A stretch of DNA of 64,000 nt from Sphagnum compactum (taxonomy: Eukaryota; Bryophyta; Sphagnopsida; Sphagnales), in NCBI GenBank assembly GCA_965153455.1, contig OZ234501.1, positions 9,300,001-9,364,000 of the forward strand, in the 5' to 3' direction. Positions 26,146 through 37,400 of the stretch are shown here, piece after piece (position 1 is the stretch's first letter; each line of letters begins with the position of its first letter). The position numbers and the translations under genes were made by a program. The notes beneath the pieces are model-generated. The model saw only the letters and a program-made list of their open reading frames with translations. It had not been told where the DNA came from and made no database searches.

Positions 26146-26257
26146 ATTCTCACTCAAAGAAAAATTACATTTGAGTCCAAGTTTTGATGCTATTTCTTGC
26201 AATTCTCACTCAAAGAAAAATTACATGTGAGTCCAAGTCAAATGCTATTTCTTGCTT
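26146..26257. repeat. 56 bp tandem duplication
   Basis: ATTCTCACTCAAAGAAAAAT begins at 26146 and again at 26202, followed in both by TACATNTGAGTCCAAGT and GCTATTTCTTGC. The two copies are nearly identical. The surrounding 26-28 kb sequence is AT-rich and without recognisable genes. Confidence 0.9.
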
Positions 26258-27890
26258 ATTAGTCTTTACTATTTGCACTCTTCAGCCTTGACATTAGTTT
26301 TTAGCACTTTTTGCAATTTGCTAGTCTACTTCTTACGTTTGTGTATTCAACTTTTGATTTCACATTCTAGTTCACATGAAACCACACGACTATTCCAAAG
26401 AGAAAGTGAGAATGAGGAAATCCTTGGTTTAAAATAAAAGTACTTTGGAAAAATTTATATTCATTAGATTCATTTTTTTCAAAAATCACATGTTTTCACA
26501 ATATATTATAAATATTGTTGCACAAGTACATTAAACAATTTCAACATTAATTTGATTTAATAGTTACTTTTAAACTTGTCATTTGGTTATAAGTTGGGTA
26601 CTCAAAATGATATGAATACTAAAGAGAGAGAACCTATAATGTGAGTGTTATAACAATGGCAAAAAATAACGATGTAAGGTATTGAATTGCAACAAAACAA
26701 AGTGCTCAAAGACAAGCAAGGGCAAACAAAGGCCCACCAAGGTAAGATGGGTACCCATGGTTGAGGGGATGGTAGTGATCTCACCCACATTGTTATGGTG
26801 CTATAAAAAGAAAAGATTCATATGTATAAAAAATGTGAACAAAAGGTAAGAATTGAACAATGTCATTTCCATTAGCATGTAGTTCTTGAAACATCACAAC
26901 ACATGACACATAATTAATTACATTTGTTATGGCAACTTGCAAAAGCACCCAACCAATTAAGATGGAAATTAAGGATGCATTCGATGCCATGAAACATGTC
27001 ATCTCACATTGTCTTTGACATTTGATATCCATAATGGCCTAACAAAATGTCACATACTAATGCCCATGAAAGACAAAGAATGAAGATGCACAATTTAACA
27101 CCTAATGTATATTGGCTTTTGTCCAATCACCAGGTCTTGTATGTGAATCGATCACATGTCTCTTCACAAAGGCATGTTTGTTCCTTTGTAGTTGATGACA
27201 TGTTCATCCTTTGTAGTTGATGTCTAGTCTTCAATTAATTGCTTGTTGAATTGGTGGATGAGATGTAAAAATCATCCAAAATATGGATGAACTAGGTTCC
27301 TCTTGGATGAAAATCCAAAAAGAGGAAAAGGAAAATAGAATAAACACCAACTAGGCTCATCATTCTTGAGCTTGATTTTCAAAACCTTCCAAAGTCCTCA
27401 ACCCCCTCACCCCTCACCGTGATGCTCGGTGTCACTATAGACACCATGCTCATGCACATTGTGACGATGGCAAAGCTTGGGAATTTGAGAGTTATACACA
27501 AGAGAAATGTAACTACACTTGTCGTCTTGTGCTTTTACAAGGATTGTGCTATGCATAGTTTTCAACATTGCACAAATTTTCTTCTAGGTGACTCAACTTG
27601 TAAGAAAAGGAAATTATTCTTTTCGTTGCTCAAGAATGACCTTGGATTCTACTTTGTACCCGAGTGGAAAACTTACATCGTACTCACTACTTGTTAGAAA
27701 TCTTTAATCCGAATCAAAAGATGAGTGCACTACTATCCAAAACCACTGGAAACTAAGTCAGGGGGGGACCACAATAGGCCCCCCCCCCCACTAGGCTAGC
27801 TAAAAAGGCTACCAAAATCACAATGGACCCACCTTGTAGCCCTAAAAAAAATTATAAAAAAAAAAAAAAACTTGGACAACAACTAGAATG
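26258..27890. other. AT-rich spacer, no gene seen
   Basis: Short frames only. G-run and C-run stretches near 27760-27790 and an A-run near 27846-27870 are present. No protein family or RNA gene was recognised. Confidence 0.5.
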
Positions 27891-27894
27891 GTTT

Positions 27895-28150
27895 TTTTTA
27901 AAGGATTTTGTGATGTAGTCAAAGTGGCAATCATTGTGAAAATAATTTAGCCAAATTTGGCTATATATTAGATATGAAAGTAGGAAAGAAAAACAAAAAA
28001 AGAATACCCACTGGAACTTATCATTAAATTCTGGCGATTTGGATTTTATTTTCTTTGAAATCTGGAAAATTTGGGCCATTTTCCCCATTAAAAATCCTTT
28101 TATATTGATTGAACTCATATTTTTTAGGTCAAAAATTTGGCGAAAATTTG
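27895..28150 (+). repeat. Dispersed palindrome-core repeat, near full copy
   Basis: Order of blocks: TTTTGTGATGTAGTCAAAGT, a GATCATC-like block, the perfect 16-bp palindrome TAGCCAAATTTGGCTA (27948-27963), ATATGAAAGTAG, CACTGGAACTTATCAT, TCTGGCGATTTGGATTTT. The same order recurs at 37212-37400. Confidence 0.85.
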
Positions 28151-28452
28151 CCAGTAAAAGAAATGCATTCCATGTTTCAAAAATGTATTCCACATCCAAT
28201 ATGCATTAGTTTTCTGTTCATCCAACATTCCAACAACCCTTCCTTGAAGTTTGGACCCGAGTGTTGGGTTGGTTCTTGAGAAGAATGAGGGACAGATACT
28301 TTGATCAATTATTAACCCGGGTATTTATACCCACATGGCACTTACCCACCGGTCCTCATGATGTGGCTTTGTTCTACTCACCTGCACGTAAATGCGGAGT
28401 AGTTGACCCTAAGAAACTTCAGGTGAAGGGCGGAATCACTCCTTAATGATTA

Positions 28453-29191
28453 CTAGTGGGCTCCCGTGCCTGCAAGGCACGACACGGCACTGGGAAAAAA
28501 CTGGGAGTCCCCATACTCACCTGCATAATCATCCATCCAGAACTCCTAATTGGACGGAACTTACGAATACATAAATATTTCATCCACGTAATCAATCCAT
28601 CGAAAACTCTAAGTGGACAAAACTACAAAATCTTTAATATTTCATCCACAAATCATTCCTCCTAATTGGACGGAACTACAAATACATCATATCTCATCCT
28701 CATAACCACCCATCCAGAACTCTGAGCTCATTGCACGGAACTAAGAACGAATAATATTTCATCCACATAATCACAGAACTGCCGGGTTTTCGTGCACAGA
28801 ACTGCCGGGTTTCACGAAAACCCGGAAAAGAGGAGCCAGGCAGGTTTCAGGACCTCGACCAGACGGACGGACAGGCGGGTCCCGATCCGGGTTTCAGGAC
28901 CTCGACGGACGGACAGGACCTCGACTTTCAGGACCTCGACGGACAGACAGACAACGCACCCGGGCCCGGTCGACCGGACTTGCCGGGCCCGGTCTCATAC
29001 TGCTATTATTACTTTTCTCCTGGTTGGTTCCTCTTGTTGTTCTTCTCACTTGGGACTGCTACTCTTCTCCTGTTGCTATTACTTTTTTTTTCTCAGGACC
29101 TGGGTTTCAGGACCTCGACGCGCGCGCCGGGCCCGGTCCGCGTGAAACCCGAGCTCCGTCACGGACGGACGTAGTGACTTTATATATATGA
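28453..29191 (-). mobile_element. Non-autonomous Helitron, about 739 bp
   Basis: Read on the minus strand, the element starts TCATATATATAAAGTCACTA at 29191, directly after a host A. It ends CTAG at 28453, directly before a host T. A 7-bp-stem hairpin (CGTGCCT, loop GCA, AGGCACG; plus-strand 28465-28481) lies 12 bases inside the 3' end. These are the defining Helitron features: 5' TC, 3' CTRR, subterminal hairpin and insertion between A and T. Inside are four degenerate ~60 bp repeats (28551-28740) and four copies of TTTCAGGACCTCGAC (28840-29125). No Rep/helicase coding sequence is present. Confidence 0.78.
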
Positions 29192-29809
29192 TTTGTTTGG
29201 GGGGGGGTGCAGGTTATCAGTATCAATATTAAAAATTTGAATGCTGCATAGGTTATCAGAAAATTGTGAGTAATAACCGACAGGTTAATTCTGTTGGTCA
29301 TAGGCCAGTTACAGTGTTTTAAGACAAATAAAAATAAAATAAAAATGTTTACTTTTCTGTTTTTTAAATTTTTAATTAATATTTGAAGATTGATAACCTA
29401 CCTGGATAATAATAATCGGGTCATCCAAGTGGGTTATTAGATTTGGAAAATTCAGTAACAGGCGGTTATCAAAAAAACCAAAAAAAACCAACTGAGAGGT
29501 TATTAACAATCAAGTTGATAACCGGTCAACACTGGTTCTTTAACGCTTGACTTACCATGGTTACCCAGCCGCCACTGTTACCTACCCTTTGGTTGCTCTA
29601 CGACCGGCGTAATCACAGAGTGGAATAATCAGCAAGTTGCAGCCAATAAAGGTACCGACTGGGTAGGTACCATTTACAATTTTACTACCTACCCAAAAAG
29701 CGCCGATCCTACAGAAGCGCGGTAACAAGTAGGGTAACAAATAGACATAGGCCTTTTCTTTAAATTAAAATTTTTTTTTTTTCATTAACGGCGAGCTACG
29801 TTACTTGAG

Positions 29810-31110
29810 ACTCGAAAGGCAAGTTGCACTTCATCCCCAACAGCCTGAGCTCACTTGTTTTATTTATTGGCGAATTTTCGCCAGATTTCGACATGGAAAT
29901 TATGATTTCGACCTCTGCAAGTGATTTTTTCATGGGAAAATTGGCAAAATATTGAGGGAATTTTTTTTTTCAAATCGCCAAATTTTTGTGATAAGTTCTA
30001 GCAGGTAGTCAAGAATATAGAAGGATTCTGATTTTTTTCCTACTTTCTTGTCCAGTATGCATAGCCAAAATTGGATAAATTAGTTTTTGGATGATCGCCA
30101 CCTTGGCTACATCACAAAATCCTTTTTAAAAAAAACACTGTCTGAGCCAAGTTACCTTCTTTCGGCTACAGTTATACTTTTACTTTCCCACTTTATGTTT
30201 TTAACTTGTAAACTTATTCCATTTAACTACCTACCAAAATTCACTGATCCGGTAGCAAGTAGGGTAAAAATAAGATAGGCTTTTTAAAAAAGAAAATTCC
30301 TTTTTGGTTTTTCTTGAAAGGGGGGGCCCCAGTATTTTTTGGTCATTTTGTGACGTAGCCAAAGTGACGATAATCTATAGGAATAATTAAGCCAAATTTG
30401 GCGACATACTAAATATGAAAGTAAAATTTGTTTAACATCCTTCATTTGTTTTCGTGCTACCCCTACTTGAGCCATGTATAGAAATCTGGATTTTTTTATA
30501 ACAAAAGTCAAAATATGGCTATTGATAATCTCAAAAAACACTTGATTTTAGTTCATTTAATTTGTAATATATCTTTTTGGCTATATATAGCGCCAGCAAT
30601 AGAAAGGCTATATATATGTATATAAAGTGGGCTAACTTTTACTTGGAAGCAGTGTTTTTTTTTTAAAAAAATTAATTTTCTGATGTTGCTCCAAAAGTGA
30701 TGATCAGCCACAATGAGGATTTAGCCAAATCTGGCTACAAAGGACAAATAAAGAAGTAGAAAATCAAGGAATCTTATTACATGTTGGCTAACCACTAGAA
30801 CCTATGAGCTAAATATGGCGACTTCAGAAAAAAGAAAGCTCGAAATCTGCCCAAATCCTCCAAATATCTTGACGTTTTCAAAACTCTTTTCCTCGAAATG
30901 TGGCGATTTTTTGGGAAAATTTTCCAAAAAATTCTCTCGACCATATAGCGTGGGACTATTTTTGAATTGTTTTTGGCAAAATGACGAAATCTCGCCAAAA
31001 AGATAAATTCACTGTTTGGAAGTTGAGAGGCAAGTTGCACTTCATCTTAAGCTAAGTTACTTCTTCCAGCTACCATCTTACTTTTACTTTTTTCACTTTA
31101 TGTTCTTTAC
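29810..31110. repeat. Cluster of dispersed palindrome-core repeats, both orientations
   Basis: Three copies are recognisable: a reversed copy with its head at about 30118 running back to about 29985, a forward copy from about 30340 to 30540, and a forward copy from about 30670 to 30830. The first two are head-to-head and could fold back. The flanking block AGGCAAGTTGCACTTCATC occurs at about 29818 and 31030. The block CTTTTACTTT..CACTTTATGTT occurs at about 30178 and 31081, so a larger composite has been duplicated here. Confidence 0.75.
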
Positions 31111-31131
31111 TTTTGACTTTGTACCTACCTC

Positions 31132-31171
31132 CCCCCCCCCCCCCGTCTCTCTCCCTCTCTCTCTCTCAGAG
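31132..31171 (+). repeat. Poly-C and CT run upstream of the F-box gene
   Basis: A run of about 13 C residues is followed by CTCTCTCC-type repeats some 520 bases before the F-box ATG. It is likely in the leader or promoter; no function is shown. Confidence 0.6.
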
Positions 31172-31688
31172 GGAGAACTCGCCATTCCCTCTCCGCTAGC
31201 TCTCAATTGCAGCGATGGCTGTTGCAACCGCTCTCGACTGCACAAGAAGTTTCTGAAGAAGACGAGAACTCGAAGAAGAAGAAGAGGAGCAAGTGCTGAA
31301 CGCGCGCGAGAGACAGAACTTTTTTAAGTTTTTCTTTTGTGTTCCTGGAATCAGTTAAGAGGTGGAAGAAAGAAACAGACACGGAGACAGACGGAGCCAG
31401 GGGCGACTCGGGGACGGAGAGATGCTGAGAAGAATAATCCCTTGGAGCTCGTTGCTTTCTGCTGACAGGGGAAGAGTCGAACAAGGAAGGAAGAATTGGG
31501 GGTGTGTGTTTTGGTAAAAAGCGGTTGGAGATAGCGGTAGAGACAGACAGTCAGACAGTCAGAGAGAAAGAAGAGAGGCAGAAGATAGGGAGAGAGAGGG
31601 AAGGAAGGGGTGGGACGACGACGACGACGATGACGACACAGTGAGGGAGCTGCTGCGATGGAGAGATGATGATGATGATGAGTTTAAG

Positions 31689-34400
31689 ATGAGTCTGTCG
31701 TGGCTGTGGCTTGCTTTGTTGTCGTTGGAGGAAGATTTGACGTTGGCGTTGTGGACGACGGTGGCTGAGAGGATGTTTCTGAAGCGGCGATGTGTCGATG
31801 GAAGTAAGCAGCAGGTGGAGAGCAGCGTGGCGGTGGAGGAGGAGGAGGAGAGGTCTTCTTCGGAGTGTATCTCTGTTTTGGATCTGCCGGAGCTTGCTTT
31901 GGAAGGTATACTAACGCGCTTGCCGGCGACGTCTTTGGCGCATATGGCAGGCGTGTGCCAGGAGCTGCGCAAGAGGTGTTGTAGCGATCATTTGTGGCAG
32001 CATCTGTTCCAACAGAAGTGGTCACGCATTGCCGGTCCCTCGGCGTTCCGTGAGTGGCAACAGCATTTGAAATCGCAAGCGGAGGAGATGGCAGGCGCGG
32101 CGGCGGCGGACCGGAGTGCTGCTGCGCGCTTCTTCTGGGGTTGGCCGCTCTCTTGTTTGTGGCCTTTCTCGTGGCTGCAGCATCTGCAACATGGGCAGCA
32201 GCAGCCGGCAACAACGCGCCTTCCTCCTCCTGATTCTCTCATGGCTTGGTACTGGGCGCTGGAGAGCGGCACCTTCTGGTTCCCTGCTCAAGTCTACAAC
32301 CGCGAGGTCCTTGTTCTCTTTCGCCTCCTCTCCTTTTGGGAACAATTCCCATGTGTTTTACCAACTACATGTACTCTAGCTACAACACGAAGAAAGTTAG
32401 GGACATTCATTCTTGGGGCAGTGGTAACATTCTCTCCTTTGGCATTGTCTTCTTTCTGGACCGTGCCATTTCTCATTTGTAGCAAAGGTGTCATGCTACT
32501 CTCCTCCACATACATCTCATCAAAGAAAGATGGGTTTCTCATGAGGATGGCCTCAGACAACACACTAATGAGATGATGATGATGATGGCATCATATGAGA
32601 TTCATCTGCAGACAACTTGCTGCTGCTAGGTCAAGCACATTGCTGCACCACCTGAACTATTTTCTCAATGTTTCATGCTTGTTGTGCAATTGCCTTCAAG
32701 GTGTTGTTTGTTGTGGAGTTTTGTCAACAATCTCACAGAAGAGTGAGCCTCCATTGCAGAACTGAATATTGTGGGACAATGTTTCTTTGCATCAATGCCT
32801 CCTTATTACATGGCCTTCTTTAGCTGACCGATTTTGTCTTTTGATGGTGTAGCTGATCTTGAAGATTGAGGTGATGATGGTGATGCTACTACAGTAGTTG
32901 CAATGTTTTGCTGAAAATTGTTGATTTGGATCTGATGGATTTTTTTTGTAGCAGAACGGGCATGTGGGCTTTATGTTGTCATGCTATGACGCAGAATTGA
33001 GCTATGACCGCCACTCTGACTCCTTCCGTGCCAGGTACTCTTCCATAATTGAAGCTTTTCTGCACCTGCATTTTGATGCAGGTCAAGTGAAATTTTAGAA
33101 AAGTTTTACCTCCTGACTTGTAAATAAAACTTCTGTAACACTTTCACTGCAACTGGTAAGTGTGGATGTGTTGTGGTAGATATCCACCACATGGTCTACG
33201 GTCAATAGTGGTGGAGGAGGGAGTGCAATGGGAGAGATTGCGAGCTCCTCCCCTGGACACACCTGCACATGATTTGCACCAATCTGATTGCCTTGAGGAA
33301 CTGCAGCCAGGTGATCATGTTGAGGTGCAATGGCGCAGGAACAAGGACTTCCCATATGGTAACTCTCCATCTTTCAACCTTCTTCTGCAGCCAATATTTG
33401 CTTGCACTGACTTGAATCTGTTGTCAAAAGTTATATATCTTTGATCATATTACTGTCACAACTGGATGTATTGTGTTCCTTCAGGAGTCTCAATGGGCTT
33501 TCGTCATATTAAAGCTGTCATTGCATTGCTGTTAGGCCAAGGAGGCAATCATCTCAACATTGTGGTTCTAGTTTGACCGTCTGAAATCATTGCAAAAGGA
33601 AGACAATCAGTGTTCTGAGCTCTGGAAGGTTATGTACATGGCAGGGTGGTGGTATGGGGTGGTGGGTCATGCTGAGACATGTAGCCGTGAGAGTCACCAC
33701 TGCTCTTGCCATCTCCATGGTTTGTGTTCCTTGCCTGTGGCCCTGAAATAAATGCAGTAAAAGATGGCTGATTTAGGTGGACACCCTTAGTTAGGAATAA
33801 TGGACTTGTAGTGCTGGTGTAATGGCTTGAATATGATCTCTGAGGTGGCATGATCTAGGTTTTTCCCATCTTTCTTGCACCTTTGTTCATCCAGATATAT
33901 CTGTGTAGATTTTTCTTTTAGGTTTCTGACAATTTCTTGGGGGGCTGTCATGCTGAAAATCTGCCTCATCATGTGATGATCCTGAAAATTTCATTGGAAT
34001 TTAGCTTCCTGCCCATGATCACAGCCACTCTTTTTAATCTCTCTGTGACGAAGCTTTCTGAAACTGTTGGAGACAGGCATCATTATATTCGTGACTGGGA
34101 ATTTTTTGCATTTCAGTTTTTCAGCATCATCAGTATCATATTAGGTGCTTCACAAGCTCAAGAGTCTGAGCTCACATGTGCAGAAACTGGGTGCATGGGC
34201 CACAATGTACAGGAATGGTGTGGTTAGAATTCAATCAATATTCAGTTGGATCACGCTGGAGGCGGGCTGCTATTGATCGGAAAAATCATCGGGAGGAGGG
34301 AAATGAAGCAGAGGGTTTCTATGGAGGTATCAGGAAATTAAGCACGAAGGATGAGGTAAGCAGTTGGGAGCGACTATGGCCAAGTGAAACATTAGAGTGA
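31689..34400 (+). CDS. F-box protein of the At2g26850/At2g32560 type
   Basis: Five coding exons, 31689-32306, 32955-33034, 33180-33358, 33645-33719 and 34213-34400, join in phase to give about 379 residues. A hydrophobic N-terminus ([10 protein letters not shown]) precedes the F-box at about 64-110, with [18 protein letters not shown] and [13 protein letters not shown]. The rest has the family's conserved C-terminal half: [89 protein letters not shown] and [20 protein letters not shown]-box proteins recruit substrates to SCF ubiquitin ligases through SKP1; the substrate is unknown. The first in-frame ATG (31689) was used. Exon 1 stays open past 32306, but the conserved YNRE-NGHVGF junction fixes the splice there. 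Confidence 0.94.
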
Positions 34401-37205
34401 ACCTAACTGGAGTTCAATCTTTGTAAACCATAATTCACTTATTGCAACAGTGACTCCAAAGTGTATTTGTAGAGAGCTCAAATTTAGTCTCAGATTGGAA
34501 GCCCAGTTCATGAACTTGATCCTATACTACAATTATTTTCAGGTTAGACAGTTCTGGTGGGGGCAGGGTATTACTCCATGACCTTGCTTTGTGTGAGAGC
34601 TATGATTACTGTAGTGCCTCTCACTGGTTCATAGACACCCCTGCATCTTCAAATGAAGTCATAGCAGGTGGAAAGAGGAGTGACAGAAAAGGTTTATGAT
34701 TCCACAGTCTGTTTTGTGCAGAGAAATTGTTCAACCCTTCCACTGTCCATCTTAGTTGGTAAACTGCTTGCATGTCAGGTTTGCTGTTCTTGCAGTGAAA
34801 CCAAATGGTGGACTTGGGTTCAGGTGACTGAATTTCATGGGTTTACGCTTATGTTTGAAAGAAATCATTGAATTATATTTTACTGTGAAAAATTGATGGA
34901 AGTTGAGACCAACAGACTTCTCTTTAAACCCCTGGGGTTTTTGGGTTTAAGTATGGTTTTTCTACCTCTTTCACTGCAGGATTTTTAGGGTTATACTTAT
35001 GTGAAAAGCTGCAATTCGACTAAATGACTTGCTTGGAAAAAAGTGAATATACCTACTCATCAGTTTCAGATCTTGTGAGATTGTGCATTGGCTGAGCGTG
35101 AGTGCCAATGTCTGCCTTAATGTTGGAAGACCTTTGAACGGGGTTGATTTCATCATGGTGTTCAACAGTTCTCAAATCACCAATGGGCAGAATGGGGTAT
35201 TTCATATTTCAAGTGTTTTGTATTTCATTTCTAACTTGATTATTGTCTGTTAAACCTTGCACTGAATCCACACTTCAGAATTTGATTCTTCATGACAGAA
35301 AAACAGTCTTCTGCAATCAAAATCTTTAGCATGTGAACTGCCAATGAGCTGTTTGTTAAGTGCATTATCAGATCAGCAATAAACTCCTTAAAAAGCCTTA
35401 CACAAACTGTTTTGCCAAAGAAAGGAGCATTCTTGGGTGGATGAGCTCTAAGACAAATAAAATGCCAAACATCCATTTGCACAATTTTTTCCATCTTCTA
35501 TACAAAATAATACTTGCAACTTCTTCCAGTTTTTTTTCCTTCTCAGTTTTATGATTGAGCATCAGTTGTGGCTTCAAAATGTTGGACTTGCATAGCACAC
35601 CATTCATTGATATGATTCTTTTTTATATAATATGATGTCCATTTCAAATTCAAAAGGATTCATATTTTCATTACAAGTTCATGTTTTTAGTAATCACATC
35701 TAACATTAAAGAGAAATCATCTGATCATCTTTATCTGGTTCAATGTTTAGGAATGTTTAGTTGATCAACTAATGATTCTACCACGTAGTACAAATTAAGC
35801 TTTTGAAGTTACTTCATTGATCATCTAGGAAATGGTTGTTAGTTGCACCCACATTGTTTGAAGTGTGTGATATATGAATTCCGTATGGTCACAGAGTCAG
35901 ATGATTACTCAATTGGGTCTGCTAATTGAGTGCATTTCACTGGACCCCGTAGGTGTGAGGCGATTTCAACAGATCCCCAAACTTATGACCTCATTCACAT
36001 GCAAGTGGTCTCTTCAGCTTGTATCTCAAGGCCAGTAAGATCTTTCACATCCAAAAACTTCAAAGATGTTGTTGGGAACATCTGTTTGCCAGGGAACCAA
36101 GACAATTGTTCAATGAGCAAAAACAATTTTTTTTTTATTGCTCAACATTGTGAAGGTTCTCATCAACTGTAATGTTCCGGTGTACTACTACTGCATTGAT
36201 GCATTACAGTTCAGAGTTGTTCAGTTCACATTTCAGATGTACTATGAGTTGAAACATTGATGCAGAGGTAGTAGTTTCTACATATCTGATGGGAGGTGAT
36301 TCTGCCCACAGTGACCAGGATGGATCCTTGTGGCTCAACCCTGTGTTGATGCATAGTAGCTGTTCTCTGGATTTATCCAGTTTCAAGCCGAGGGGCTATC
36401 CATGTCATGGTGTAATGGGTTGTAGTACTTCCCAGTAGCAAGCCCAGGTTCAAACTGTAAATCTGAAATCGTGTTTGTGGCTTTGAGCAGTTGTCATATT
36501 GTTAGAGATGATGGATCACATTTTTGCGTCCAGTGGGTGCAAGCATGATCTGTGATGAGGTTGACATGCTTACCAAAGTCATGGCAATATCGCAAGGCAT
36601 GTGCTGGGAGACTCGCTGGGCTGATCATGAGAGTGGCTCATTCAATCCCAAGAAGATTTTACTAGGTGTAAAGCTCTGGGCCGACACTACAAAGAGCAGG
36701 TTTTATAAAATTGAATTTCCCTCTTGTCTTCTGGGAGGAAGTTCCGGTTCTTCATCGGGATTATGCTCCTTCATTGGGCATCACGTGTGTTCATTGGGAA
36801 TTCATTGAGCGTTTCATGGACCTTCATGGAGTGGGCTTACACTGTGCAACATCTTCAGGCTGTGGCGTTCCACGACGAGTGACGGCAATTTTTCCAGAGC
36901 CTCAGAGGTGACAACAAGAGTGAAATGGAGTTGGTTAATTTATAAATAAAACATAGCGATGGAACTTTGGCAGCTTACAACCATCACAAAGTAAACAACC
37001 GGCGCTCAGAAATTCCAGTTCTACAAGGTGGGTCATAGGGCCAGAGGTTTTATGCACAGAAAGCAAGCGACGGCAATGGCTTACAAGCTGTAAGTCGTCC
37101 AGGTAGCAAACATCACAGTGACATCAGAGCGCACTCACTGGTTACCTCCGAAGACATCGAACTCTTTGCAGGCAGAAAGCGAAGGCAAAAAGCACAGGAG
37201 AACAA
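34401..37205. other. Spacer downstream of F-box gene, no supported gene
   Basis: Only uncorrelated short frames. A possible tRNA-like A-box/B-box pair (TGGTGTAATGG at 36409 and GGTTCAAACTG at 36447) resembles the one in the RING gene intron. No further feature can be supported. Confidence 0.45.
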
Positions 37206-37211
37206 ACCAAT

Positions 37212-37400
37212 TTTGTGATGTAGCTGAAGTGGTGATCATCCATAAGATGATTTAGCCAAATTTGGCTACATACTAAATGTTAAAGTAGAAAAAAAAAACA
37301 GAATCCTTCAATATTCTTGGCTACCTACTGGATCTTATCATAGAAATCTGGCGATTTGGATTTTTATTTTTTTCCCTTCGAAATATGGTGAATCTATACC
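37212..37400 (+). repeat. Dispersed palindrome-core repeat copy
   Basis: Contains TTTTGTGATGTAGCTGAAGT, GATCATCCATAAG, the perfect palindrome TAGCCAAATTTGGCTA (37253-37268), CTTGGCTACCTACTGG and TCTGGCGATTTGGATTTT. Block order and orientation match the copy at 27895-28150. Confidence 0.85.

Noticed and set aside
28792-29145. 117-codon plus-strand frame rich in R, T and D
   Set aside because: It is the TTTCAGGACCTCGAC repeats and GC-rich interior of the Helitron read through.
29767-29790. T-run and similar A/T runs as terminators or poly-A tails
   Set aside because: Homopolymer runs are common throughout the AT-rich spacers and none is linked to a gene end.
31684-32214. 176-codon minus-strand frame
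   Set aside because: Antisense of F-box exon 1, whose sense frame carries clear conserved motifs.
36524-36911. Overlapping plus-strand frames of 94 and 66 codons
   Set aside because: No family resemblance and no consistent splice junctions between them.
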